11,375 nt of DNA. Source: an uncultured Treponema sp. Its GTDB lineage: Bacteria > Spirochaetota > Spirochaetia > Treponematales > Treponemataceae. The notes beneath the pieces were generated by a model that was not told where the DNA came from, ran no database searches, and was given only the letters and a program-made list of their open reading frames with translations. Within the stretch, counting starts at the first letter, position 1, and the number at the start of each line of letters is the position of its first letter. The DNA lies in NCBI GenBank assembly GCA_947165795.1, contig CAMVBP010000048.1, positions 1 through 11,375 of the forward strand, written 5' to 3'. Shown piece by piece: positions 1 to 7,406 of the stretch. The position numbers and the translations under genes are program-made.

Positions 1-3
1 GGG

Positions 4-43
4 AAAAACCGAAGGTTTGAACCGAGGGGAAGGCTTTCCCCTC
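4..43 (-). terminator. Hairpin pair downstream of adenosine deaminase, possible terminator
   Basis: On the minus strand, just past the adenosine deaminase stop codon, there is a perfect 8-bp stem (GAGGGGAA / TTCCCCTC, loop AGCC on the minus strand, plus-strand 24-43). It is followed by a second small hairpin, AAACC-TTC-GGTTT (6-18), running into a short T run. The first stem is GC-rich but has no T tract directly after it. The second has the T run but only five base pairs. Together they could end the add transcript. The window edge prevents seeing what follows. Confidence 0.4.
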
Positions 44-51
44 CTTCCTTA

Positions 52-1065
52 TTATTTCCAGGCTTCGTCTACAGCTTTTACTGCCGCTTTTTTATCTGAA
101 TCACTCATGAACGACTGTCGGAAGCTGTTTTTTACAAGTTCTTTTACTTCGTCCATTGTAAAGTTCAAATCGTTGTGACAAATCCATAATTCATCGAGCA
201 GTGTTGTCTTAAAGAAAACAGGATCGTCTGTATTAATATTTACAGGAATTCCGCGGTCAAAGAAGGTTCTTACCGGGTGGTCCTTTGCTTTCTGAACTAT
301 TTTCTTAGTAAATGTGTTTGATGTAATACAAATTTCTATAGGAAGCTTTGTTTTTTTAAGCTCTTCCATAAGTTTTTCGTCCTGAATTGCAGTAACTCCG
401 TGACCGATACGTTCAGTATGAAGATAATTTATGGAATCCCAGATAGATTCAGGTCCAACATCTTCTCCGGCATGAACAACTGCATGGAAACCGTCTTTGT
501 GTGCAAGCTCATAAACAGGTGCAAAGTCTTTTGCAGGTCCTTTGCTTTCTGCGCCGCCAAGACCAATTCCAATTATGTCTTCGCATGGGAACTGCTTTAA
601 AAGATTATAGTTATTCATTGCATTTTCGCATCCGAATGTACGGCTTACATCCATCAAAAGCTTAATTACAATTCCTGTCTTTTTCTTGATTTCTGTAATT
701 TTTTCATGGAAAATACGAACCATATCTTCGTATTTAAAGCCCATTTTAAGGAATGCAGTTGGTGCAAAGAAAATTTCTGCGTAAGTAATTCCGTTTTTAA
801 CAAGATATTTCTTTAATTCATCAAAAACAATTCTAAAGTCTTCTACAGAAGAATACATTCCCTGAATTTTTAAAAATGACTGAATAAAGCCATTCAAATC
901 GTTATAAGAAAAGAGCTCCTTCTGCTCTTCTTTAGTCATTTCCTTATTAAATTTGGTTTTATAAAGTTTTTTAATTCCACTAAGAGTAAGTACTGCTTCT
1001 AAATGTAGGTGCAGCTCCGCCTTTGGAACAGCTGATAAAAATGTTTTAAATTCTGCTTTATTCAA
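52..1065 (-). CDS. add: Adenosine deaminase
   Basis: Predicted cytoplasmic zinc hydrolase that deaminates adenosine (and deoxyadenosine) to inosine in purine salvage. The 337-residue length is normal for the family. Visible motifs of the metal-dependent amidohydrolase fold are HLHLE with H19 and H21 (metal ligands), GLGGAE at 168-173 (substrate contact), HAGE at 198-201 (H198 ligand, E201 acid/base), GHG with H222, and TDDP at 279-282 (D280 ligand, D281). The only start that keeps the H19/H21 motif is TTG at 1063-1065. It has GGAG nine bases upstream, and the in-frame ATG codons are too far inside. The gene stands alone, with its own promoter between it and the upstream dgc gene. The residues after HLHLE read AVL rather than the usual DGSL or EGT, a small deviation in the substrate pocket. 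The related 6-aminodeoxyfutalosine and adenine deaminases share this fold. The GLGGAE and TDDP forms favour adenosine deaminase, but substrate is not proven by sequence. Confidence 0.9.
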   Translation of the reverse strand: MNKAEFKTFLSAVPKAELHLHLEAVLTLSGIKKLYKTKFNKEMTKEEQKELFSYNDLNGFIQSFLKIQGMYSSVEDFRIVFDELKKYLVKNGITYAEIFFAPTAFLKMGFKYEDMVRIFHEKITEIKKKTGIVIKLLMDVSRTFGCENAMNNYNLLKQFPCEDIIGIGLGGAESKGPAKDFAPVYELAHKDGFHAVVHAGEDVGPESIWDSINYLHTERIGHGVTAIQDEKLMEELKKTKLPIEICITSNTFTKKIVQKAKDHPVRTFFDRGIPVNINTDDPVFFKTTLLDELWICHNDLNFTMDEVKELVKNSFRQSFMSDSDKKAAVKAVDEAWK

Positions 1066-1099
1066 TTCACTTGTCTCCTACTTTTTACGCACCCAATTA

Positions 1100-1128
1100 A
1101 TTTTAGCACGGTTTGGCAGTAAATGCAA
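1100..1128 (-). promoter_or_regulatory. Promoter of adenosine deaminase gene
   Basis: On the minus strand, TTGCAT (plus 1123-1128) is followed after 17 bases by TAAAAT (plus 1100-1105). The latter is preceded by TGC, giving an extended -10 of TGCTAAAAT. Predicted transcription start is near 1093, leaving a leader of about 28 bases that contains the GGAG ribosome binding site at 1075-1078. The same TGCTAAAAT core occurs at the ybaK promoter. Confidence 0.6.
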
Positions 1129-1192
1129 TTATTGTATAATACTACTTTAAAAATATCGGAGAAAAACAGTTAAAACTTTAGTAAAAAGTGAT

Positions 1193-1218
1193 TAAATAAA
1201 AACAGCAGTTTTTATTTA
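1193..1218 (-). terminator. AT-rich perfect hairpin overlapping the dgc stop codon
   Basis: A perfect 11-bp inverted repeat (TAAATAAAAAC / GTTTTTATTTA) with a 4-base loop covers the last codons and TAA stop of the diguanylate cyclase gene. On the minus strand the descending arm is T-rich, as expected of a weak intrinsic terminator, but there is only one G-C pair. It could end the ybaK-pepF-dgc transcript or protect its 3' end. Confidence 0.4.
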
Positions 1219-3191
1219 TTGCCTTGCGAGGCGTGTTTTATTTCTTTTTCTTCATATAATTTTTGATCTGCAGAAGACAATAATTCTTCTAAATCTGCTT
1301 TTTCCGTTGTAAACGGAACGTAGCCGAGGCTTAAAGAAAGTGTAACAGGCAGTTCTGCTTCTATTGAATATACTTTATTCAGATGGTCAATGCGTTTTCT
1401 TATTGCAGGAATATATTCTTTTGTTAATCCTACAGAAACTACTGCAAATTCATCACCGCTGAGTCTGCCTACTATATCTGTGGCGCGGAAAGCTTCCTGC
1501 AAAACCCTTGCTTCTGTCTGAATTGCAATGTCGCCGACTTTATGACCAAAGTTATCATTTATTTTTTTAAGGCCGTCCATATCTGCAAAGAAAACCATTC
1601 CGTTGTTTCCATTTTTAACGGCTTTTTTAAGCTCTTTTTCTGCCTTATCCATAAAGCCGCGGCGGTTTAATACCTGCGTAAGTTCATCTATGCTGTTCTG
1701 AAAATTCAATATCTGATTATTTTTAAGAAGCTTTTCATTGCGGTTTGTAAGGACTTCATTTTTTGTTAATGTCTGGTCAAAGTCGTAGGCATTTGCTATG
1801 GCGTTTATAATTAATTTAAGATAAACATGATGCATCTGAAATTTAAAGTTTGTAGGCTGAACGATTATGTAGCCATACTGTTTTTCGCCCGAAAAAATCG
1901 GATGAACTATAAAAGTCCCTGCCCTTTTAGAAGCAAAATTCTTTGGAATTAGACTTTTATGAGGATTTGTTTCTATTCCTTCTTCATCATAAGGAATTAT
2001 CTGTTTATTATTGTCTATATAAACCCTTAAATATGCTTTATCCGGAATTTTTATATCTTCGTATTTCTTAAACGAAACCGGTTCTTCATAAAGCGCAACT
2101 GCCATAGAAGAAAATTTCATCTGCGAAGTTATTTCCGGCAAAGAATTAAAAAGTTCTTTAAGAGTATGATTTGTATGGAAGGTATCTATTAACGTGTAAA
2201 TTCCTACAACATCTTTAGAATATTCCGTATATTCTTCTATTGTATTGGAATTTATATGATGATTTTCTACAATTTTTCCGGCCTGATTCCTGCTCATAAA
2301 CGATGTATTGGAAGTTTTTACACAGCCGCAGGACTGGCGGTAAATAGGTTCAGCAAGAATTTTTGTTTCGTAAGGAACTTCGTGTCCGCTCAGCAATTTA
2401 TATGCAATTTTTGCAGCTTCGTAACCGTGGCCGCTTATATCCTGATTTATTGTAGAAAGAGACGGCGTCGTAAAAGAAGCCCGCATTATATCATCAAAAC
2501 CGACAATCTTAACGTCTTTAGGAATTTTTACGCCTATTTTCTGCAGGGCCTTCATGCAGCCTTCGGCCATAAAATCATTGGAAGAAATAATTGCATCAAA
2601 TTTTACGTCTTCCTTGCATTTATATTTATCCATTGTAATGTTATAGGCTGCTTCCCTAATAAAATAGCCTTCCAGAACATTATCAGGATTGAATTTAAGG
2701 TTATGCTTTTTAAGTGCTTTTTTATAGGCTTCAAAACGAACCAGAGCTTCTTTTGAATCTGTTTTTGTTGCAGAAAGAAAAGCAATATTTTTACAGCCGT
2801 GAACCTTTACCAGATGTTCCACAACATTGTCATAAGCCGTTTCGCAATCGCTGATTGTATGATAAGTTTTTACAAAAGGAAAATCTACAGCTATAGAAAC
2901 TATAGGCTTATTTGTAAAAGGTTCTATAAAAGATTTTAATTCAGCCGGTGAAGTATAAGTCTGGTAAGCGCTGGAAATAATAATTATTAAATCAATATCT
3001 TCGGCTTTTAAAAGCTCAGCAGAAGCCCAGTACTGATATTCATAAAGTCCGTAAGGATAATGAGGCTGATTTGTCTGTGCCAGGATAAGCTTTACATTCT
3101 TATCTTCCGTATAATAAGAGGCAACTCCCTGGGCAACAGTAAGTGAGTATTCGACTGTGAGGTTATGAACAAATAGCGCAACACGTTTCAT
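1212..3191 (-). CDS. Diguanylate cyclase with LacI-type ligand-binding sensor domain
   Basis: Predicted cytoplasmic enzyme making cyclic di-GMP from two GTP in response to a small ligand, perhaps a sugar. Residues 1-290 form a LacI/GalR-like periplasmic-binding-protein fold. The typical C-terminal block is clear: DAIISSNDFMAEG near 199-211, KIVGFDD at 228-234, then TTPSLSTINQD. There is no DNA-binding helix-turn-helix and no signal peptide or membrane segment, so the sensor is fused directly to signalling output. Residues about 300-475 look like a GAF-type or linker region, and about 475-500 is a probable coiled coil. The GGDEF domain spans about 502-655: DELTQVLNRRGF, the metal-binding stretch FADMDGLKKINDNFGH (535-550), and active-site SGDEF at 578-582. 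An inhibitory-site RxxD (R569-D572) lies five residues upstream, predicting product feedback. The start is six bases after the pepF stop with no clear Shine-Dalgarno, so translation is probably coupled. The natural ligand is unknown. Confidence 0.88.
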   Translation of the reverse strand: MKRVALFVHNLTVEYSLTVAQGVASYYTEDKNVKLILAQTNQPHYPYGLYEYQYWASAELLKAEDIDLIIIISSAYQTYTSPAELKSFIEPFTNKPIVSIAVDFPFVKTYHTISDCETAYDNVVEHLVKVHGCKNIAFLSATKTDSKEALVRFEAYKKALKKHNLKFNPDNVLEGYFIREAAYNITMDKYKCKEDVKFDAIISSNDFMAEGCMKALQKIGVKIPKDVKIVGFDDIMRASFTTPSLSTINQDISGHGYEAAKIAYKLLSGHEVPYETKILAEPIYRQSCGCVKTSNTSFMSRNQAGKIVENHHINSNTIEEYTEYSKDVVGIYTLIDTFHTNHTLKELFNSLPEITSQMKFSSMAVALYEEPVSFKKYEDIKIPDKAYLRVYIDNNKQIIPYDEEGIETNPHKSLIPKNFASKRAGTFIVHPIFSGEKQYGYIIVQPTNFKFQMHHVYLKLIINAIANAYDFDQTLTKNEVLTNRNEKLLKNNQILNFQNSIDELTQVLNRRGFMDKAEKELKKAVKNGNNGMVFFADMDGLKKINDNFGHKVGDIAIQTEARVLQEAFRATDIVGRLSGDEFAVVSVGLTKEYIPAIRKRIDHLNKVYSIEAELPVTLSLSLGYVPFTTEKADLEELLSSADQKLYEEKEIKHASQGNK

Positions 3192-3197
3192 AACATA

Positions 3198-5003
3198 TTA
3201 ATTATCCAACAGATTCTTTAATTCTGCAATAATTTTCTTAAATTCGTCGCAGGCAGCCTGAACCGGTTCTGTTTTAGACATATCAACTCCGGCAAGCTTA
3301 AGACTTTCTATTGGATAACGCGAACCTCCGCTCTTTAAGAATTTGTAGTAATCTTCGCGCTCTGCGTCTCCGCCGTTTCTTACCCTTGTTGCAAGTGCAA
3401 TGCTGGCAGAAATTCCTGTTGCATATTTGTAAACATAGAATGCAGAATAAAAATGAGGAATTCTTAAACCTTCAAGATCAGAATTGTCTTCAAAAACCAT
3501 TTCTTTTCCAAAATAAAGTTCAAGAAGTTCCCTGTAAATTTTGCGGCAGTTTTCTGCGGTAAGCGGAGTTCCACCTTCTACAAGCTCATGTGTTTTTAAT
3601 TCAAATTCTGCGAACATTGTCTGACGATACAAGGTTGCAAGAATATCGTCTGCACGCATTGCAAGAAGATATTTTTTCATATCTTCTGATTCAGCATTTG
3701 CAAGCAAATACTGGAAAACAAGTTCTTCATTAAAGGTTGAAGCAACTTCGGCTTCAAAAATTGTGTAGTCATAGCACATAAACGGATTATTATGAACAGA
3801 ATACCAGCTGTGCATGCTGTGTCCGCCCTCGTGAGCCATTGTAAACACATCCCTTATATCGTTTTCATCATAATTCAGTAAAAGGTAAGGTTCGCCAATA
3901 TAGGCTCCGCTCGAAAATGCTCCGCTGTGTTTTCCCTGATTTTCGTAACGGTCGGCCCAGCCATTTAAAAGGCCGTCGCAAAGGCGGTCTGTATATTCCT
4001 TTCCTAATGGAGCCAGAGCCTTTCTGCAGATTTCTACTGCTTCGTCGTATTTTGTTTTTACTGTTACCGATTTTACAAGCGGAACATATACATCGTAATG
4101 TCTGAGTTCCTCTACTCCAAGAATCTTTTTTCTAAGGCTATAATATTCGTGGAGTGCCGGAAGATTTTTATGAATGCATTCTATAAGATTTTTGTAAACT
4201 GAAACAGGAACTTTGTTAGAAAAAAGTGCTGCTTCCAGACAATTGTTAAAGCCGCGTACTTTTGTAGAAAATACATCCTGATTCACGCTTCCTGCATATA
4301 ATGCAGCAATTGTATTCTGATATTCTTCGAATTTTTTATAAAACTGCTTATATGTTTTTTCGCGGACATTGCGGTCCTGATTTTTTATTAAGGTTGAGAA
4401 TGTACTCTGAGTAAGCGGAAGCTCCTTGCCTTCAACGTTAATTGTTCCGAAATTTTTGTTTAAATCTACGTTTGTAAGCATACTGAATGCAGAATCGGCA
4501 GTTTGTGCAGACTGCATCTGTAAACTCATAATTCTTTCTTCTTTTTCGCTGAGAATATACTTCTTCTTGTAAATCTGTTTTTCTACATAAATCCTGTAAG
4601 CGGCAAAATCTTCCTCAGAAATCCATTTTCTTAATTCTTCTTCATTAATAGTCTGAAGTTCGCTTTCAAAAAAGCTTAAATCAGCAGAAATTTGAGTATA
4701 AGCAATCATTGCTTTTCCTTCCATTTCTGTTGCAAAAGAATCGCCTTCGTCTGCATAATGTCTTAAAGAAGCATAATGATAAACAGTTTCGAGTTTTAAA
4801 AGAATTGCTTCATATGATTTAAAAGCATTTAAGAGACTTTCCTTTGATTCTCCAAGTTTTCCTTTAAAACCTGCAGCCTTTTTTGCAAGCTCTGGAAGCA
4901 CAGCAAGATCTTTTTCCCACTCTTTATCTGACTTATATATTGAAGATAAATTCCATTTATCGCTTTCCGGTATTTCTTTTCTTTCTCTGATTTTTTCGCT
5001 CAT
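3198..5003 (-). CDS. pepF: M3-family oligoendopeptidase (PepF-like)
   Basis: Predicted cytoplasmic zinc metallopeptidase that cleaves short peptides, probably in peptide recycling. The 601-residue length fits the family. The zinc site is HEGGH at 391-395 (H391, E392, H395), followed by HSMHS-type context. The third ligand is E419 in EAEVASTFNE, 28 residues after H391, the usual spacing. The C-terminal HFYSAFYVYKYATG (517-530) is the conserved PepF substrate-binding and transition-state block, and GAYIGEPYLLLNY lies before the zinc motif. HEGGH replaces the more common HELGH but occurs in this family. There is no signal peptide. The start ATG has a strong GGAGG with five bases of spacing. The gene is second in the ybaK-pepF-dgc cluster, 13 bases after the ybaK stop, so it is probably transcribed from the promoter at 5509-5537. 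Confidence 0.93.
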   Translation of the reverse strand: MSEKIRERKEIPESDKWNLSSIYKSDKEWEKDLAVLPELAKKAAGFKGKLGESKESLLNAFKSYEAILLKLETVYHYASLRHYADEGDSFATEMEGKAMIAYTQISADLSFFESELQTINEEELRKWISEEDFAAYRIYVEKQIYKKKYILSEKEERIMSLQMQSAQTADSAFSMLTNVDLNKNFGTINVEGKELPLTQSTFSTLIKNQDRNVREKTYKQFYKKFEEYQNTIAALYAGSVNQDVFSTKVRGFNNCLEAALFSNKVPVSVYKNLIECIHKNLPALHEYYSLRKKILGVEELRHYDVYVPLVKSVTVKTKYDEAVEICRKALAPLGKEYTDRLCDGLLNGWADRYENQGKHSGAFSSGAYIGEPYLLLNYDENDIRDVFTMAHEGGHSMHSWYSVHNNPFMCYDYTIFEAEVASTFNEELVFQYLLANAESEDMKKYLLAMRADDILATLYRQTMFAEFELKTHELVEGGTPLTAENCRKIYRELLELYFGKEMVFEDNSDLEGLRIPHFYSAFYVYKYATGISASIALATRVRNGGDAEREDYYKFLKSGGSRYPIESLKLAGVDMSKTEPVQAACDEFKKIIAELKNLLDN

Positions 5004-5016
5004 ATTTTCCTCCGGC

Positions 5017-5502
5017 TTAATTAATTTTTAAATCGCAGACAACTGCATCGGTGGCTTTTATAAGGTCAGCAGGAGCAATTTTTATTTGAACTCCACGCTG
5101 CCCGCCGCTTATGCAGACTTTTTCGCATTGATTTATTGAATCATCTATAAAAGTTCTGAATTTTTTCTTCATTCCGATTGGAGTACAGCCTCCGCGGATA
5201 TAACCTGTTAATGCCAGTAATTCTTCCGGTTTTACAGGATTAATTTCCTTGCAGCCTGCATTTTGTCTTGCTTTTTTAAGATTAATTTCGCTTACGGCAC
5301 TCTGACAGAATACACAGATTTCTTTTGTTTCTGTCCGCATTACAATGGTTTTAAAAACATTTTCCGGTGCTACGTTCAGTTTTTCTGCCATACGCAGTGC
5401 TGCGCCTTTTGCAAGTTCGTGTTCACCATCGTCATCATATTCTGCAGCTTCGTAAGAAATTCCAAGGCCGTCGAGAATTCGCATTGCATTTGTTTTTTTC
5501 AT
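5017..5502 (-). CDS. ybaK: YbaK/EbsC-family Cys-tRNA(Pro) deacylase
   Basis: Predicted trans-editing enzyme that hydrolyses Cys-tRNA(Pro) made in error by prolyl-tRNA synthetase. The 161 residues cover the whole single-domain fold. Family marks are KTNAMRILD at the N-terminus, FKTIV with the essential lysine K51, GYIRGGCTPIGMKKKF (100-115) forming the substrate pocket, and ISGGQRGVQIKIAP (131-144). The start is supported because the family normally begins within a few residues of KTNAMRILD. There is no Shine-Dalgarno in front of it, and the predicted promoter places the transcription start at or next to the ATG, so the mRNA may be leaderless. It is the first gene of a three-gene cluster with pepF and the diguanylate cyclase. 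The link looks like shared transcription rather than shared function. Confidence 0.9.
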   Translation of the reverse strand: MKKTNAMRILDGLGISYEAAEYDDDGEHELAKGAALRMAEKLNVAPENVFKTIVMRTETKEICVFCQSAVSEINLKKARQNAGCKEINPVKPEELLALTGYIRGGCTPIGMKKKFRTFIDDSINQCEKVCISGGQRGVQIKIAPADLIKATDAVVCDLKIN

Positions 5503-5508
5503 GCAATG

Positions 5509-5537
5509 ATTTTAGCACAAATAAAATAAGGTGTGAA
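5509..5537 (-). promoter_or_regulatory. Promoter of the ybaK-pepF-dgc operon, abutting the start codon
   Basis: On the minus strand, TTCACA (plus 5532-5537) lies exactly 17 bases from TAAAAT (plus 5509-5514). TGC in front of the latter gives the extended -10 TGCTAAAAT. Only six bases separate the -10 box from the ybaK ATG, so transcription would begin at about the A of the start codon. Confidence 0.65.
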
Positions 5538-5584
5538 TATGATTAAATATCAATATAATTCATGAAGAAAAGAAAAATAACAAA

Positions 5585-6286
5585 CTATTCTTCTTTTTTA
5601 AAGAGAAGAATTTCACTTAATTTATAAGAAATTGTTGTATCTATTCCTGTTCTGTTCTGATTTTCGCTCTTTACTGAAATTTCAAAATGGTTAACAGTCG
5701 GTTCATACCCTTCTGCTGAAATTTCGAGAGTAAATTTATAGGTTTTTGTGTGGCCGGCCTGTTTTGCCGGGAATGGTTTTACCCAAAAAGAATAACTTCC
5801 GTGTGTACTCTTCCAGGTTGTTACAGGATTCATCCAGGTTTTATCGATCATTTCTGCAACTTCGCCATCACATTTTAAGAGAATAGAAGCGCCAATAACC
5901 GGTTCAAAAGTTGTACCATCAAGAATTTCGCCTGTAAAATGAGGGAAATTATAAGAAGGTTTTTTATTTGCTTCGATAGTACATTCATTACGCTTGTTTG
6001 TATGGAACGGACGCTTTGTTGCACTTACAATTTTTGCACCTTCAAACGCGATTGCTTCAACATCTGCGAATGTCTGAGAATTTGTAGTCTGTGCAACTGT
6101 ATGAGTAACTCCCCTTCCAGAAACAACATATTTTGGAGGAATTCTATTAAGAACATAACTGATTGTATCTAAGCGGCAATTCATGCAGTCACAAGTAAGC
6201 CATTCTGCATTCTCTTTTTTAATGCGCTCATAAAGGTCATTTACAGCCTTTGCAACTACATCTTCCATTAAATTATGTACGTCCAT
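5585..6286 (-). CDS. ComFB-domain protein with C-terminal carboxypeptidase-regulatory-like domain
   Basis: Residues 1-60 match the late-competence ComFB family. They show the start MDVHNLMEDVV, a CxCxxC cysteine cluster (C32, C34, C37) in CDCMNCRLD, and NRIPPKYVVSGRG at 47-59. ComFB-family proteins in cyanobacteria have been reported to bind cyclic di-GMP, and in Bacillus the gene lies in the comF competence operon. Residues about 118-206 resemble a CarboxypepD_reg or Cna-B type beta-sandwich: GEILDGTTFEPVIGASILL, then GSYSFWV and FTLEISAEGYEP. No signal peptide or membrane helix is seen, so it should be cytoplasmic although such beta-sandwiches are usually exported. The ATG at 6284-6286 is preferred over an upstream in-frame TTG (6301) because the purine-rich AGAGGA site lies seven bases before it. 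The gene is transcribed alone from a near-consensus promoter. Its role is unknown; c-di-GMP reading is inference from family and from the nearby cyclase. Confidence 0.75.
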   Translation of the reverse strand: MDVHNLMEDVVAKAVNDLYERIKKENAEWLTCDCMNCRLDTISYVLNRIPPKYVVSGRGVTHTVAQTTNSQTFADVEAIAFEGAKIVSATKRPFHTNKRNECTIEANKKPSYNFPHFTGEILDGTTFEPVIGASILLKCDGEVAEMIDKTWMNPVTTWKSTHGSYSFWVKPFPAKQAGHTKTYKFTLEISAEGYEPTVNHFEISVKSENQNRTGIDTTISYKLSEILLFKKEE

Positions 6287-6317
6287 TTTTTTTCCTCTCA
6301 AAAAACATTTTTCTTAA

Positions 6318-6346
6318 ATTATATGCGCATTTCTGCGAATTTTCAA
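6318..6346 (-). promoter_or_regulatory. Near-consensus promoter of the ComFB-domain gene
   Basis: On the minus strand, TTGAAA (plus 6341-6346), a 17-base spacer and a perfect TATAAT (plus 6318-6323) match 11 of 12 consensus bases. The predicted start is near 6311, giving a leader of about 25 bases with AGAGGA as ribosome binding site. The spacer holds a small inverted repeat, CGCA-GAAA-TGCG, which could be a regulator site, although it is short enough to be chance. Confidence 0.7.
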
Positions 6347-6451
6347 CAAAATAAAATTTATATCTGCGGAAATCATTTTTTTTAAATTTCAAGAAAGATA
6401 ATATATCAGATAATTCACCCCAAAACGATTGTGTCCAAATCAAGCAGGGAT

Positions 6452-6468
6452 TTTTATTAATAATAAAA
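6452..6468 (-). terminator. Weak AT-only hairpin after the FlgG-like gene
   Basis: TTTTATT and AATAAAA form a 7-bp stem with a 3-base loop, 15 bases past the stop of the FlgG-like gene. It is entirely A/T and lacks a following T run on the minus strand, so its use as a terminator is doubtful. The rest of the gap between this gene and the ComFB promoter (about 6347-6482) shows nothing else recognisable. Confidence 0.2.
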
Positions 6469-6482
6469 GACAGGAACTAATT

Positions 6483-7271
6483 TTATTCTAAAATTAGTCG
6501 TTGTAATATTTCCTTTGCATAAATCAATTCCTGATTATCTATTGTCTGTTCAGAAAAAGAAATTAACAAATTTTCTCCAGAATAATGTAAATATATACAA
6601 AAAAGTTCTTTGCAAAGAATTAAATCATACTGATATACTTCCTGAGAAATTATTTTTTTTTCAACCAGCTTCAATAAAACATTTTGCAGTTCAATAAGAA
6701 CACCAACCCTATCTACATTTGACATTTCCAGAAAGCCTTGAATAAACTCACTTTGTTCAGTTATTTCTTTGACTTCTGAAAAACTATATCTATTTCCATC
6801 ACATTTTATTTTGCTGTTTTGAGTAGGTACATAAAGCTTTAGTTGTACTTCACAAATCTCTTTATCTTCAAAAAAAATTTTCATAATCCCACTGCGGGAT
6901 ATTTCAACTTTTTCAATAAATTTATTAGTTTCATTATGAAAAAGCTCATATCCTGGCATTAAGAGAAGATTGAATTTTTCATCAAAAAAAACATATCCTG
7001 ACCTTGTATAAAAATCTTCTCCTGTAGATAAAGATTTTATTTTAACAAATCCATCTCCTAAAATTGCAAAAAAATTTTCTGCTTGCGAAACATTAAATAA
7101 TTCTCCTTGTGAAAAATCATGGGTTCCTTTATTAAAATCATAAATTTTATATCCAATAATATCGGAATATTTTAATTGATCAACTAAACTGTAAAAATAA
7201 TCGGTTTCTTGTGCATATGCAAATACTAGATTCAAGAGAATAAAAATAAAAAAAAATTTTTTTTTAATCAT
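6483..7271 (-). CDS. Secreted FlgG/FlgF-like protein with signal peptide
   Basis: The 262-residue product begins with a Sec signal peptide (MIKKK, hydrophobic core, cleavage likely after AYA at 18-20). The mature part reads like a divergent flagellar distal-rod protein. IGYKIYDF (39-46) recalls the NTxGFK end of the rod N-terminus. QGELFN (55-60), then AILGDGFVKIKS (69-80) and YTRSGYVFFDEKFNLLLMPG (88-107), follow the rod pattern QGxL...AIxGDGFF...YTRxGxFxxDxxGxLVxxxG. FIQGFLEMSNVD (177-188), followed by an amphipathic helix, matches the C-terminal LExSNVD rod block. The N-terminal rod helix is absent; true FlgG is exported by the flagellar type III system and has no Sec signal. The start ATG has a strong GGAGG nine bases upstream. 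It lies in an AT-rich accessory stretch with no other flagellar gene nearby. Function is unknown; homology is pattern-based and was not searched. Confidence 0.65.
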   Translation of the reverse strand: MIKKKFFFIFILLNLVFAYAQETDYFYSLVDQLKYSDIIGYKIYDFNKGTHDFSQGELFNVSQAENFFAILGDGFVKIKSLSTGEDFYTRSGYVFFDEKFNLLLMPGYELFHNETNKFIEKVEISRSGIMKIFFEDKEICEVQLKLYVPTQNSKIKCDGNRYSFSEVKEITEQSEFIQGFLEMSNVDRVGVLIELQNVLLKLVEKKIISQEVYQYDLILCKELFCIYLHYSGENLLISFSEQTIDNQELIYAKEILQRLILE

Positions 7272-7286
7272 TGCTGAACCCCTCCA

Positions 7287-7348
7287 TTTTTATTAATTAT
7301 AAACTTGATTTTCAGGTTTAGCACCTTAAAAATCCCTTATTTCTACCA
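7287..7348 (-). repeat. Promoter-region repeat, copy 1 (upstream of FlgG-like gene)
   Basis: About 62 bases here match 8512-8573 at roughly 80 percent identity by hand alignment, and most differences are C/T transitions. The first 19 bases on the plus strand are identical and include ATTATA (7296-7301), which is TATAAT on the minus strand and is suitably placed as the -10 box of the FlgG-like gene. No good -35 box is visible at 16-18 bases. The conserved upstream stretch on the minus strand is TTTTTAAGGTG. Confidence 0.6.
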
Positions 7349-7406
7349 GCTTTACACTGATTTTATGGCAAAATCTGAGTATTTTTTGCTATCTCCCTGC
7401 AAATTA

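Noticed and set aside
2256..2756. 166-residue plus-strand reading frame
   Set aside because: It is antisense to the well-supported sensor-cyclase gene, has a skewed Phe/Ile/Cys composition and shows no domain; shadow frame.
6287..6301. TTG at 6301 as the ComFB-domain gene start
   Set aside because: The sequence after it (AGAGGA) is the ribosome binding site of the ATG at 6284-6286, and the family begins at the MDVHN-type residues.
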